Of a DNA stretch of 64,000 bases, positions 18,110-27,151 are shown piece after piece (positions within the stretch are counted from its first letter, which is position 1; each line of letters opens with the position of its first letter). The notes beneath the pieces are model-generated. The model was not told the origin of the DNA and ran no database searches. It saw nothing but the letters and a program-made list of their open reading frames with translations. Source of the DNA: G963555815 sp965249615 [NCBI: bacterium]. Its GTDB lineage: Bacteria; UBA8248; JACPRG01. The stretch is taken from contig CBDFMI010000006.1 in assembly GCA_965249615.1 (NCBI GenBank), positions 558,001-622,000 on the forward strand, in the 5' to 3' direction. Position numbers and translations under genes: made by a program.

Positions 18110-19879
18110 TCAAACATCCTTTTTACTGATGAGAAGGTTCTCCACAATGAGATGGGGCAGGTGCGAGCGAGCAAAGGCGTCCAGGGCGTCCTGGGGCGAG
18201 TTCACAATAGGTTCCCCGGAGAGATTAAACGAGGTGTTCAGAACGGCCCCCACGCCCGTCCGCGACTGAAAGGCGTGGATGAGGCGCTCAAGGCGGGGGT
18301 TTATCCCGGGGTCGAGAATCTGGGGACGCAGGGTCCCATCTTCAGGGTGGATGGCCGCCGCCAGGGCCGTCTGCCCCAGGGGACGACTGTCAAAGGTCAA
18401 CATCATGTGGGGTGAGCCCAAGCCCTTCGGGTTTTCCAGGTAGTCCTCTGCCCTTTCCCGCAGGATAGTCGGGGCGAAGGGGAGCCAAAAATCCCGTCTC
18501 TTGATCATGCGGTTGATCTGGCGGGTGAGGCGGACATCGCGCGGGTCGGCCAGGATAGAGCGGTTTCCGAGGGCGCGAGCGCCAAACTCCATCCGACCCG
18601 CAACCCGCGCCACCACGCCGTCCCGCTCAAGCATCTCAGCGGCGACCGTCTCGATGTCCTCGCAGAGCCGGATCCGATACCTCTGTTCGAGACGCTCCTG
18701 ACGACAAAAACTCTCGACCTCTTCGTCGGAAGATTCTGGGCCGAGATAGAGCGAACCCAGCGGATCAATGGGCGGGGGTTTCTCGTCGGTGGGGGACGCC
18801 AGCCGGCCTTCATGGTAGCGCTCGTAGGCGGCCCCGATGGCGTTTGACTCATCCCCGCAACTCGGCATTGCGAAGAGATCCGCCACCTCGGGCAGCTCAC
18901 TGAGCCGCTTGTTCGCCTTCACGTTCATGAAGACGCCGCCCCCCAAGGCGATCCGGGTCTCCCCTTTCAGAGCGGATTGGACCCAGGCCACGAGCATCTC
19001 CTCAAGGAACTCTTGAGCCCCTGCCGCCACCCAGTCGAAACGGTGTCGAGCCAGGTGTTCCATGAGGTGGCGAAATCGGCGTCCACGGACCTTCCATCGA
19101 AACTGAGGGGCCTTTTCCTCGACCAATTCCATCATCTCTTTGAAGACGGCGTAGGATTTTCGGCGACCCCATTCCGGGGCGTAAGGGGCGAGTCCCATCA
19201 CCTTGTACTCATGCTCGAGCTGACGCATCCCCAGGTAGGACGTCACGAGAGAGTAAAAACTCCCCAGAGAGCCCTCCGCGCTTCTGGAGGCCGAGAGGCG
19301 GCGAAGGCCCTCCGGTCCCGCCTCGTTGACGGAGGCGCAGACCCCGTCCCCGGCGTTGTCGTTGGTGAAGACTAAGGCGGGCTCCCGGTTAAAAGGGGAG
19401 GCGAAATAGGCGGCGGCGGCGTGGCAGAGGTGATGCTCGACGAAGTGGACCCGTTCAGGCGGTATCTCGAGATGGGTGCAGACACCCTGAACGCGGGTTT
19501 CGGGGGAAAGGGACCGTTTTTCCCTGTGGGCATCGGCGAGTCCCACCCGATGCGCCAGGCGCCGGACCTTTCGGGATGCAGCGTGAAGAGGCCCGGAGTC
19601 GTGGACCCCCAAGTAGCGGTCCATGAAGGCCTCGTCCCTCAGGAAGCGTTCGTACCAGCCTGGGTCCAGGGCCTCACGCCCCGCGAGGGCGACGGCGTCG
19701 AGACTGCTCGCCCCGCCGGGCAGAAAGCGAAGGCAATATTCGACCGACCGCTTGGGGTAGCCCGCCTGATTTTTCTTTCTCGTAAAGCGCTCCTCGCTGA
19801 CGCAGGCCAGAATGCGTCCGTCCACCAGTAGGGCGGCCGTGGCGCAGTGAGAGTCGTTGATCCCCAGGATGGCCGTCAC
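18110..19879 (-). CDS. carbamoyltransferase (NodU/CmcH family)
   Basis: 589 residues from GTG 19879, which overlaps the stop of the preceding glycosyltransferase (GTGA); the longer open frame to 20143 reads as low-complexity Pro/Gly/Arg and is rejected. The N-terminal Kae1-like domain starts TAILGINDSHCATAALLVDGRI, with CVSEERFTRKKN, VHFVEHHLCHAAAAYFASPF (His-rich metal site) and FTNDNAGDG. The C-terminal YrdC-like half has ARVAGRMEFGARALGNRSILADPR and VLNTSFNLSGEPIVNSP. The family transfers carbamoyl from carbamoyl phosphate to sugar hydroxyls. In this cluster the target is probably an LPS core or O-chain sugar; carbamoylated core sugars are known in pseudomonads and in plant-associated bacteria. 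Confidence 0.92.
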   Translation of the reverse strand: MTAILGINDSHCATAALLVDGRILACVSEERFTRKKNQAGYPKRSVEYCLRFLPGGASSLDAVALAGREALDPGWYERFLRDEAFMDRYLGVHDSGPLHAASRKVRRLAHRVGLADAHREKRSLSPETRVQGVCTHLEIPPERVHFVEHHLCHAAAAYFASPFNREPALVFTNDNAGDGVCASVNEAGPEGLRRLSASRSAEGSLGSFYSLVTSYLGMRQLEHEYKVMGLAPYAPEWGRRKSYAVFKEMMELVEEKAPQFRWKVRGRRFRHLMEHLARHRFDWVAAGAQEFLEEMLVAWVQSALKGETRIALGGGVFMNVKANKRLSELPEVADLFAMPSCGDESNAIGAAYERYHEGRLASPTDEKPPPIDPLGSLYLGPESSDEEVESFCRQERLEQRYRIRLCEDIETVAAEMLERDGVVARVAGRMEFGARALGNRSILADPRDVRLTRQINRMIKRRDFWLPFAPTILRERAEDYLENPKGLGSPHMMLTFDSRPLGQTALAAAIHPEDGTLRPQILDPGINPRLERLIHAFQSRTGVGAVLNTSFNLSGEPIVNSPQDALDAFARSHLPHLIVENLLISKKDV

Positions 19880-21081
19880 GGAGAAGATCCTCCGGCGAAG
19901 CCCTCTGTTTTCGAGGAGGGGTCTCGTCCCTGAGAGAGGACCTGGCGGTAGAGGGCCTCCACCCGATCCACCATCACGTCCCGAGAATAATCCCGCTCGG
20001 CCCGCCTTCGGGCGGCTAATCCCATCTGGCGGCGGCCTTCCGGGTCCAGGGCGAGTTTCTCCAGGGCGTTGGCCATGGCCTCGGGGTTTTTGGGCGGCAC
20101 AATAATCCCCTCCTCCCCGTCGGCGAGGAGTTCCCGCACGCATCCTACATCGGTGGCCACGACGGGCCTTGCCATGGTCATAAACTCCAGGAGGGCCCGG
20201 CTGGTGCCCTCGGATTGATGAGAGGCAAAAAGGCCCACGTCAGTGGCCGCCAGGGCCGAAGGCAGGTCTTCCTGGTAGCCCAGGAAGTGGATCCACTTCG
20301 AAAGATCCATCTCCTGGGCCCACCTCTTGATCTTCTCCTCGTCCCCTCCGGAGGACGCAAAGAGGTAGACCACCGGAAGGCCGCGGTGCCTGACGAGGGC
20401 CAAGGCCTCCAGGGCCAGAAGATGGCCCTTGATGGGGATGAAGCTGGCCGCCATGCCCACAGCCACATCTTGTGGTCCAATCCCCAGAGATCTCCTGAGG
20501 GCGTTGCCGTCGAGATCTGGGCGAAAGGCGTGACCATCCACTCCCCCCGGGATGACGCTGAAACGCTCCGACTGAAACGCCCCGGAACTGAGATATCGCC
20601 TTCGGATCTCATCCGTGACGGCGATGGTTCGATCCGTCGGGCCGTTGTAGAGCCAGCGGTTCAGGAGGTGGGCCCGGACAGGTCCGAGGATGTGGCGGCT
20701 TCGAAAGAGGCGGGGCCGAAAGGGAGCCGGATAGCCGGGAAGCTTTAGGGCAGCCGCAGAGAGCCAGTGTTCCTGACCCCGGTGGGCGTGAAGGATCTCG
20801 GCCTTTTCGTCCAGACAAAGGCGTCTGAGATCCCGGATGTCCATCCACCAAGCCCCGGGCCGAAACCCGGTCTTAAAGGAAAGGGTGCGAATGCGCTGAA
20901 TCCCGGCGGCGGAGGCCCTTCGAATAATGTTCTCCCCCTTCCCTTGACGGCAGATCAGAAGGACCCGGTGGCCCCGATCCTGAAGCCCTCGGGTCAAGGA
21001 AAGGGCGTTCCAGGCGTCCGAGCTCCAGCCGCGGCAGCTCAGGAGCTGGACGATGGAGAGAGTCCCCCCTTCGGGGCACAT
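19876..21081 (-). CDS. glycosyltransferase family 4
   Basis: 401 residues, GT-B type. Visible: VQLLSCRGWSSDAWNALSLTRGLQDRGHRV, DEKAEILHAHRGQEHWLS, RFSVIPGGVDGHAF, VAVGMAASFIPIKGHLLALEALAL, and the late E-x7-E-like motif in SEGTSRALLEFMTMARPVVATDVG, where the first acid is Glu and the second falls in LLEF. Predicted cytoplasmic sugar transferase of the core/O-chain pathway. The C-terminal tail (about 20 residues, Ser/Gly/Pro-rich) goes beyond the family fold and overlaps the carbamoyltransferase start. Start ATG 21081. Confidence 0.85.
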   Translation of the reverse strand: MCPEGGTLSIVQLLSCRGWSSDAWNALSLTRGLQDRGHRVLLICRQGKGENIIRRASAAGIQRIRTLSFKTGFRPGAWWMDIRDLRRLCLDEKAEILHAHRGQEHWLSAAALKLPGYPAPFRPRLFRSRHILGPVRAHLLNRWLYNGPTDRTIAVTDEIRRRYLSSGAFQSERFSVIPGGVDGHAFRPDLDGNALRRSLGIGPQDVAVGMAASFIPIKGHLLALEALALVRHRGLPVVYLFASSGGDEEKIKRWAQEMDLSKWIHFLGYQEDLPSALAATDVGLFASHQSEGTSRALLEFMTMARPVVATDVGCVRELLADGEEGIIVPPKNPEAMANALEKLALDPEGRRQMGLAARRRAERDYSRDVMVDRVEALYRQVLSQGRDPSSKTEGFAGGSSP

Positions 21082-21162
21082 TAATACCTCAAGGTGTGGC
21101 GTTCTGGTGGAAGAATGTCGACGGGGCGATCTCTCCGGCCCCTTTCTGGGGAGGCCTCCACG

Positions 21163-22911
21163 TCAGGGGCCCGTCTCGGCGGGTTGAAGGGGCCCCTCCA
21201 GCCGTTGAAGGTCGTAGAGTTTTCGGTACACCCCGTCTTTGGCCATGAGGGAGTCGTGGGGTCCTTCCTCGACCAGCCTCCCCTGGTGAAGGACCAGGAT
21301 GCGGTCCGCACTTCGGAGCGTCGAGAGACGGTGGGCCACTACGACACTTGTTCGCCCCTCCATGAGGTGGTTCAGGGCCTCCTGGATCTCACGCTCAGAC
21401 TTGGAATCCAGGGCCGAGGTGGCCTCGTCGAGGAGGAGGAGGGGTGGGTCTCTCAGGAGGGTCCGGGCGATGGCCACGCGCTGGCGTTCTCCCCCGGACA
21501 TGAGCGCGCCGTCCTCCCCGATGACGGTGTCGTATCCCCTGGGCAAGGCGGAGATGAAGCCGTGGGCGTTTGCGGCGCGGGCGGCCGCCTCTATCCGGTC
21601 GGGGGAAACGTCGGGGAGATTGTAGGCGATATTGCCCGCCATCGATTCATTGAAGAGGATCGTCTGTTGGGTGACGACCCCTATCTGGCTGCGCAGTGAG
21701 GTGGTGTCGAGCTCCCTCAGGTCGATCCCGTCCCACAGGATTCGCCCTCGGATCGGGTGATAGAAGCCCAAGAGGAGGTCCAGGAAGGTGGTCTTTCCGG
21801 CCCCGCTCTCTCCGACCAGGCCCACCATCTCCCCGGCCCGGATCTCCAGATTGATGTCCTCCAGGACCGGCGCGTCCTCGTACTGGAAGGAGACTCCTTC
21901 GAAGGTGATGGCGCGGGTTAGCCTGGGCGCGGGGCGACCTCCGGCAGGCCGTTGCAAGTGGGTGGTTTCGTCCATCAGGCCAAAGACCTCGTCCGACGCC
22001 GCCATCCCCTCCTGAAGGGTGTGGTAGACCCGGGTCAGACTTTTGATGGGGCTGTAGATGAGACCAATGGCCACCAGGAATGAGGTGAACTCTCCGGGGG
22101 TCCTCAGGCCGTTGAGGACCTGATTTCCGCCGTACCACAAGATGAGGGCAGCCCCTATCCCTCCCAGGACCTCCACCAGGGGGTGGGAGAGTGCCCGGAC
22201 CCGCTGGGCCTTCATGATGAGATTGAAGAAGCGCTTGTTGGAACGGCGAAAGCGTTCTATTTCGTAATCTTCGGCGTTGAAGGCCTTGACCACCCGGACC
22301 CCGCTAAAGGCCTCCTTCATGATTGCGCTCATGTCGCCCATCCGCTGCTGACTCTGCCTCGTGGTCCGTCTAATCTTCCCCCCCATCCGCGCGACGAGAA
22401 AGCCAAGGGGAGGAAGGACAAGGATGAAGACCCCTGCCAGGATGGGGTCTCGGTGGAAGGCAAGACCGAGGAGGAAGATGAGGGTGAAGCCCTGTCTTCC
22501 CATGTCCCGGACGGCTGAGGAGGAGGCCTTCTGCATGAGGGTGATGTCGTAGGTGAGCTTCGACATCAACTCCCCCGTCGCCTTTCGTTCGAAGAAGGCG
22601 AGGGGCAGTTTGTGGAGGTGGCGGTAGAGGGCGTTTCGCACATCCATCACGACCCGCTGGCCGATCCAGTACATGAGATAGGTCTGGCCGTAGAGGAAGA
22701 TGCCCCTGGCCAGATAGGTCACGAGGATAACCAGAGGGAGGAAAACGAGCATCCATGCGTTTCGGGCGATGAAAAGGTCGTCCACGACCTGTTTCATGAG
22801 GAAGGCGGGGATGGTCGAGAGGGCTCCCACAAAGGCCATGCAGATCACGGCCACGACGAAGCGCCGCCAATAGGCTGTCATGTACCGAAGAAGTCTGATG
22901 TAAGCCTTCAT
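21163..22911 (-). CDS. msbA: MsbA-type ABC exporter
   Basis: 582-residue half-transporter, membrane domain then ATPase. Six transmembrane helices lie in residues about 15-310. The ATPase has Walker A GLVGESGAGKTTFLDLLLGF (about 365-384), Q-loop GVVTQQTILFNESM, signature MSGGERQRVAIART (LSGGQ in most relatives) and Walker B LLLLDEATSALDSKSEREIQ. MsbA flips lipid A-core across the inner membrane. Placement inside the core-LPS cluster supports the name, but polysaccharide or lipid exporters of the same subfamily cannot be excluded. The gene lies about 80 bases upstream of the next transferase and about 75 bases after the preceding one, so it may have its own translation signal. Confidence 0.88.
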   Translation of the reverse strand: MKAYIRLLRYMTAYWRRFVVAVICMAFVGALSTIPAFLMKQVVDDLFIARNAWMLVFLPLVILVTYLARGIFLYGQTYLMYWIGQRVVMDVRNALYRHLHKLPLAFFERKATGELMSKLTYDITLMQKASSSAVRDMGRQGFTLIFLLGLAFHRDPILAGVFILVLPPLGFLVARMGGKIRRTTRQSQQRMGDMSAIMKEAFSGVRVVKAFNAEDYEIERFRRSNKRFFNLIMKAQRVRALSHPLVEVLGGIGAALILWYGGNQVLNGLRTPGEFTSFLVAIGLIYSPIKSLTRVYHTLQEGMAASDEVFGLMDETTHLQRPAGGRPAPRLTRAITFEGVSFQYEDAPVLEDINLEIRAGEMVGLVGESGAGKTTFLDLLLGFYHPIRGRILWDGIDLRELDTTSLRSQIGVVTQQTILFNESMAGNIAYNLPDVSPDRIEAAARAANAHGFISALPRGYDTVIGEDGALMSGGERQRVAIARTLLRDPPLLLLDEATSALDSKSEREIQEALNHLMEGRTSVVVAHRLSTLRSADRILVLHQGRLVEEGPHDSLMAKDGVYRKLYDLQRLEGPLQPAETGP

Positions 22912-22987
22912 AAGATCCCGGTGTCCAAGAAAGCCCTCGGCGACGTTGCGAACGGCCCCTGTAGTATAAACAAAAGGGTTCCTCTCT

Positions 22988-24121
22988 TCATCTTCTCTCG
23001 ATCAGCTCCAGATACCATTCCTCTGTCCGCTCGACCAAGAGGTCCAGGGGGTAATTTTCCTTCACCCTTTGCCGGGCCGCGGTTCCCATCCGCTTGGCCC
23101 GCTCCGGGTCCCGCAGAAGTTCGATGATGGCCTTGGCCAGGGCGGAAACTTCCCCGAGCGGGACGACGACGCCCGATTCCCCCTCCACCACGATCTCACT
23201 GAGCCCCCCACAATCGGCCACCACGCTGGGCAGCTCCATGGCCATGGCCTCTAAAAGCGCCCGGCCCGCTCCTCCGGAGCCTGGGGACAGGAGGACGAAG
23301 ATGTCCATGAGGGCGAGAGCGTCCCGGATGTCCTCCTCCCAATAGTCTGTCATGATGACATCCCCAATAAGGCCGAGCATTCTGAGCTTGAGGCGGACCT
23401 CAGGGGCGTGCTCCCCCTTTCCTACAATCAGGAGTTTCGTCCCGGGGATCTCTTTTCGGACGTGGGCGAAGGCCTCGAGAAGGGCGACGTGACCCCGGTC
23501 CGGTGCCAGGCGAGACACGATCCCGATCAAGGACCCCGTGCCGTTCAGCCCGAGTCTTTTCGCCAACTCCGATTTGGGGGGACACGGGAGGAACCAGTCC
23601 GGATCAACAGCCCCCGGGATGGTCCGCACCAATTCCGACTGAAAGCCCGCCCGCCCAAGACAGGCCTGGCGGATGGGGTCTGAGACCGCCACCGCCCCGT
23701 CTGTCATGTGGACGTAGAGGCGGCGGGAAATGGGATCTCCCTTGACCGCCCGTTGAGAGTGAAAGGTTCGCAAAGAGATGGGCCGGTCTTGCATCCGCTG
23801 TTGGGCCAGCGCTGCCGCCCAGTGGTCGTGAGAGAGATGGGTGTGGACGACGTCGATGTCATGTCCCTTTAGAAGTTTTCTCAGGCGGATCCAGTCAGAG
23901 AAGAACCAGAGCGGATTTCCTCGTCGGTTCAGCCGCAGGTTCGTGACCAGGGGAACCTCTGCCAGGCGGGCCCGATCTTCCAGGCCGCCCCCTGGGATGA
24001 GGGCCAGGAAGACACGGTGACCCCGCGCGGTCAGACCCCGGCTGAGATCTAGGACAGAGAGCGCGGCCCCCGTCCACCAGGGGCTGCTAATGACTTGGAG
24101 GATGGTGAGAGGAGACGCCAT
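22988..24121 (-). CDS. glycosyltransferase family 4
   Basis: 377 residues, GT-B fold: LTILQVISSPWWTGAALSVLDLSRGLTARGHRVFL, DIDVVHTHLSHDHWAAALA, LIGIVSRLAPDRGHVALLEAFAHV and the late donor-site region GSGGAGRALLEAMAMELPSVVADCGGLSEIVVEGESGVVV. The first acid of the usual E-x7-E is replaced by Gly/Ala-rich sequence (SGGAGRALLEAMA), so only the second Glu is clear. It resembles the transferase at 19876, including the SPWWTGAA/SCRGWSSDA acceptor loop, and the two may be old duplicates around msbA. Predicted core or O-chain transferase. Confidence 0.86.
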   Translation of the reverse strand: MASPLTILQVISSPWWTGAALSVLDLSRGLTARGHRVFLALIPGGGLEDRARLAEVPLVTNLRLNRRGNPLWFFSDWIRLRKLLKGHDIDVVHTHLSHDHWAAALAQQRMQDRPISLRTFHSQRAVKGDPISRRLYVHMTDGAVAVSDPIRQACLGRAGFQSELVRTIPGAVDPDWFLPCPPKSELAKRLGLNGTGSLIGIVSRLAPDRGHVALLEAFAHVRKEIPGTKLLIVGKGEHAPEVRLKLRMLGLIGDVIMTDYWEEDIRDALALMDIFVLLSPGSGGAGRALLEAMAMELPSVVADCGGLSEIVVEGESGVVVPLGEVSALAKAIIELLRDPERAKRMGTAARQRVKENYPLDLLVERTEEWYLELIERR

Positions 24122-24124
24122 TTT

Positions 24125-24919
24125 TTACCGTTGTGGGTCAAGGGGCGGGGAGTTGTCTTCAGGATTTTGTTCCCAGAGCTCCCTCAACCTCCCATATTTG
24201 GCTAAGACGTAAAGGGCGTCCACGCCCGCCACGAGGAGGCCGTCCAGCCCGTCCACAAAGCCTCCCCTCAGCACATAGCTCTTGAGGAACCGGGCGGGCG
24301 GGCGAAGGAGGAGGTGGTGCCATCTGGGGCGCACTCCTCTTGTTCTCAGTTCCTCAGCAGCCAGGCTGGCATAGTGGTCCTGGCGCTGCCGATAGTCTCT
24401 CAAGTCGCTGTAGCTATAGTGCTCAAGGGCCCCTCGGAGTCTTCCCGTGGGGCCCGCGACGCGTGCCGACTCGTGGACCTTCCGTTCGACAAACCCCGCC
24501 TTTTCGCGGCGAATGAGACGCATTTGATAGTCGGGGTAGAACTGCCGGCCTCGCATCCAGTGTCCCCAAAAAATATTCTTTCGGGGGATATAGTATCCGT
24601 TGCAGGCGGGCTCGCCGCTTAAGAGACCTTCAATCTCTTGTCGTAAATCCTCAGTGACCCTCTCATCGGCGTCGACAGAAAGGACCCAGGGGTGGCTGGC
24701 CTCGCCGAGGGCTCGATTCTTCTGGATAGAGTATCCTTCCCAGGGATGCTCGATGACCCGGGCCCCGCGCTGACGGCAAAGGTTTTGGGTCCCATCGACG
24801 CTCCCCCCGTCCACCACGATGATCTCGTCCACCCAGCTCAGGCTGTCCAGGCAGGGGCCGATCCGCTCCGCCTCGTCCTGGGCCACCACCGCGGCCGAAA
24901 GGGCTACCCTTTGCCCCAT
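24125..24919 (-). CDS. glycosyltransferase family 2, WaaE/KdtX-like
   Basis: 264 residues, GT-A fold: VALSAAVVAQDEAERIGPCLDSLSWVDEIIVVDGGSVDGTQNLC, then the DxD-type SVDADERVTEDLRQEI and the C-terminal block FWGHWMRGRQFYPDYQMRLIRREKAGFVERKVHE. This combination is typical of WaaE/KdtX-like beta-glucosyltransferases acting on LPS inner core. Cytoplasmic, membrane-associated; residues about 220-245 are mildly hydrophobic. Three bases separate its stop-side neighbour, so it is part of the operon. Start ATG 24919. Confidence 0.87.
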   Translation of the reverse strand: MGQRVALSAAVVAQDEAERIGPCLDSLSWVDEIIVVDGGSVDGTQNLCRQRGARVIEHPWEGYSIQKNRALGEASHPWVLSVDADERVTEDLRQEIEGLLSGEPACNGYYIPRKNIFWGHWMRGRQFYPDYQMRLIRREKAGFVERKVHESARVAGPTGRLRGALEHYSYSDLRDYRQRQDHYASLAAEELRTRGVRPRWHHLLLRPPARFLKSYVLRGGFVDGLDGLLVAGVDALYVLAKYGRLRELWEQNPEDNSPPLDPQR

Positions 24920-24949
24920 CGCCTGGTTCCTCCTTGACCCATGGCTGGG

Positions 24950-25135
24950 CTAATCCTTCTTCTCTCCCCCAAGGGGAATGGCCTCCTCGATGAGCATATT
25001 AGGGATCTCTTCCTTGATGGCGTAGAGGAGTTGGCAGGCGTCGCAGACGAGACCGTCCTTTGCCTCGGTGAGATGAATATCTCCTTTGCATTTGGGACAG
25101 GCCAGGATATCCAAAAGTTCTTTATCGATGGGCAT
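24950..25135 (-). CDS. Trm112-family small zinc-binding protein
   Basis: 61 residues from ATG 25135, behind ggaggaag. Sequence IDKELLDILACPKCKGDIHL, then LVCDACQLLYAIKEEIPNMLIEEA: the CPxC...CxxC four-cysteine zinc site and IPxML ending are the Trm112/YcaR pattern. In proteobacteria a homologue often sits by lpxK/kdsB. Eukaryotic and archaeal Trm112 activate methyltransferases; the bacterial role is not well known. Its start overlaps the end of the epimerase gene by 14 bases. Confidence 0.85.
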   Translation of the reverse strand: MPIDKELLDILACPKCKGDIHLTEAKDGLVCDACQLLYAIKEEIPNMLIEEAIPLGGEKKD

Positions 25136-26075
25136 CTTTCTTCCTCCCTGCTTGCCAATCAAACTGTCGCTTGAGCCCCTCCTGGAGCCCCACCTCCGGC
25201 GAAAATCCTATCTCCTGGCGGGCACGAGAAACATCCGCCCAGGTGTGACGGACGTCTCCTGCCTCGCGTTGGAGAGAGCTCACCTTCGCAGGTCGCCCCG
25301 CGAGGGTTTCCAGCGTTTGAATGACCTGGTTCACGGAGGCCCGCTCCCCGCCCCCGATATTGTAGACCCTTCCTGTCTGTCCGGAAACGGTCGCTGACAG
25401 GTTGGCCTTCACCACGTCGCTGACATAGGTAAAATCCCGCGTCTGTTCGCCGTCCCCATAGACCTCCAGGGCCCGGCTGTCCAGGAGGGCTGCGATGAAT
25501 CGGTGAAAAGCCATGTCGGGACGTTGTCTTGGGCCGTACACGGTGAAATACCGAAGGGCCACCGTGGGAACAGCGAACTGCCGCATGTAGAGGTAACACA
25601 GATGCTCGCCCGCCAGCTTGCTCACCCCATAGGGGGAGAGAGGTTTAGGCGGGGCGTCTTCGGACGTCTGGCTGAGTTCGGCCTCTCCGTAGATGGAGGA
25701 AGAAGAGGCGTAGAGGAATTTCTTCGGGGTTTTTTGCCGGCAGGCCTCCAGCAACCGTTGCGTCGCCAAGACGTTATAGTCTGTGTAGCTTCGAAATTTT
25801 TCGCCCCAGCTCTGGCGCACACCCGCATGGGCAGCCTGGTGAAACACCCAGTCCACTTCCCGAAGAAGGTTTTCACAATCTGCCTCGACCAGATCCGCTT
25901 CCTTGAGCTCGAAGCGAGTTTCTCGCTGCAGGGAGGCAAGGTTTTCTTCCTTGCAAGCTCGGGGGTAGAGGTCTGTGAAGGAGTCCACACCGCGCACGGA
26001 GTGGCCCTCGGCCGTCAGGGCCTCGCAGAGGTGGGAGCCGATGAAGCCGGCGGCCCCTGTCACAAGGCAGCGCAT
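25122..26075 (-). CDS. NAD-dependent sugar epimerase/dehydratase
   Basis: 317 residues from ATG 26075; the frame is open to 26213, but the extra residues are not family-like. Extended SDR family: NAD-binding VTGAAGFIGSHLCEAL (residues 5-20), active-site SSSSIYG (about 125) and YxxxK in SPYGVSKLAGE (about 148-158), then ALRYFTVYGPRQRPDMAFHRFI, which is typical of UDP-glucose/UDP-glucuronate 4-epimerases. Predicted cytoplasmic supply of a nucleotide-activated sugar for the surrounding transferases. The exact substrate is not determinable. It overlaps the Trm112-type gene. Confidence 0.87.
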   Translation of the reverse strand: MRCLVTGAAGFIGSHLCEALTAEGHSVRGVDSFTDLYPRACKEENLASLQRETRFELKEADLVEADCENLLREVDWVFHQAAHAGVRQSWGEKFRSYTDYNVLATQRLLEACRQKTPKKFLYASSSSIYGEAELSQTSEDAPPKPLSPYGVSKLAGEHLCYLYMRQFAVPTVALRYFTVYGPRQRPDMAFHRFIAALLDSRALEVYGDGEQTRDFTYVSDVVKANLSATVSGQTGRVYNIGGGERASVNQVIQTLETLAGRPAKVSSLQREAGDVRHTWADVSRARQEIGFSPEVGLQEGLKRQFDWQAGRKKDAHR

Positions 26076-26092
26076 CCGTCCGTTATACCCGC

Positions 26093-27151
26093 TCACCAGC
26101 GGCCTGGCGAGGTTGCAAGAGACCACCGCTCCAAGGCGACCTCTGCCACCTCCTCGACAGTCATCGAGGTGAGGCAACGGGTGCCGTAGCCCGGGCAGAC
26201 CTTTTTGTAGCAATGGCTGCAGGGGAGTTCATGGTGGACCACCTGCCCCAGAGACCCGTAGGGGCCGTTTCGCTCGGGTGTCGTGGGCCCGAAGATGGCG
26301 ACCGTCGGGACCCCCAGGGCCGCTGCGAGATGAAGCGGGCCGGTGTCGCCGCCGATGAAGAGCTGGCATCGTCCTAGGATGGCGGCGAGCTCCTTGATAC
26401 GGGTGGGCGGGGCGAGTGCAGCCGGGGCCCGCAGGGTCAGGCGAAGGGCCTCGACGCTGGCTTCATCCCCGGGGCCCCAAGTGACGAGAAGCCGGGCCCC
26501 TGTCTCCTTGACCAGGCGGTCTCCAAGGGCGGCGTACCGGGCGATCTCCCACCGCTTGGTGGCCCATCCCGCGCCGGGATGAAGGGCCAGGACAGGCGTC
26601 TCGGGGCCCCATCCCAGTCGAGAAAAATAGGTCTCGGCTCGGCGCTGCTCCGCTGGCGTCAGTCCGAGGGGGAACTCAACTTTTTCCTTCTCCGGGTGGG
26701 GCACCAGAGAAGAGAGAAGAGAGAGGTTGAGATCGACCACATGGCGAGTCCCGGTTGGGGGGCGGACCTGTACCGTGGAGAAACTGGCGCTGACAGGTTC
26801 TCGGCAGAGGGCGGCCTCAAAACCGATTCGAGTTTTGGCGCCCGTCCACCGGCCGAGGAGCGCACTCTTCAGCAATCCTTGAAAATCGATGACCACCTCA
26901 AAGCCCGCCTGGCGGATCCGGCGAAGGGCGGGGAGGGCTCCGCTCCAACGAAGCCGTCGCCACTTGGCGGTGTCGACGGCAAAAACCTCATCCACGAGGG
27001 GGTGGTCCTTCAGGATCTCTCGGTTAGGCGCTTCGACCATCCAGCCAAGGTAAGCCTTCGGGTAGTGGCGCCGAAGAGCTGCCAGGGCTGGCAAGGTGTG
27101 GACGATGTCCCCGAGGGACCCCAGCTTAATGATCCCGATCCGTTCAGTCAT
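26093..27151 (-). CDS. ADP-heptose:LPS heptosyltransferase, WaaC-like (GT9)
   Basis: 352 residues from ATG 27151 (a GTG one codon earlier is also possible); overlaps the hldE2-type gene by 8 bases. GT9 features: IGIIKLGSLGDIVHTLPALAALRRHYP at the N-terminus, DFQGLLKSALLGRWTGAKTRIGF, LALHPGAGWATKRWE and the donor-binding CQLFIGGDTGPLHLAAALGVPTVAIFGPTTPERNGPYG near residues 258-295. Heptosyltransferase I adds the first L,D-heptose to Kdo. WaaC is favoured over WaaF because of the GSLGDIVHTLPA start and because a second GT9 gene nearby looks like WaaF. A Cys-rich C-terminal piece (CSHCYKKVCPGYGTRC) is usual in this subgroup. Confidence 0.88.
   Translation of the reverse strand: MTERIGIIKLGSLGDIVHTLPALAALRRHYPKAYLGWMVEAPNREILKDHPLVDEVFAVDTAKWRRLRWSGALPALRRIRQAGFEVVIDFQGLLKSALLGRWTGAKTRIGFEAALCREPVSASFSTVQVRPPTGTRHVVDLNLSLLSSLVPHPEKEKVEFPLGLTPAEQRRAETYFSRLGWGPETPVLALHPGAGWATKRWEIARYAALGDRLVKETGARLLVTWGPGDEASVEALRLTLRAPAALAPPTRIKELAAILGRCQLFIGGDTGPLHLAAALGVPTVAIFGPTTPERNGPYGSLGQVVHHELPCSHCYKKVCPGYGTRCLTSMTVEEVAEVALERWSLATSPGRW

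Noticed and set aside
19880-20143. Long N-terminal extension of the carbamoyltransferase
   Set aside because: The extension is Gly/Pro/Arg-rich shadow of the upstream glycosyltransferase; the GTG at 19879 gives the family start.
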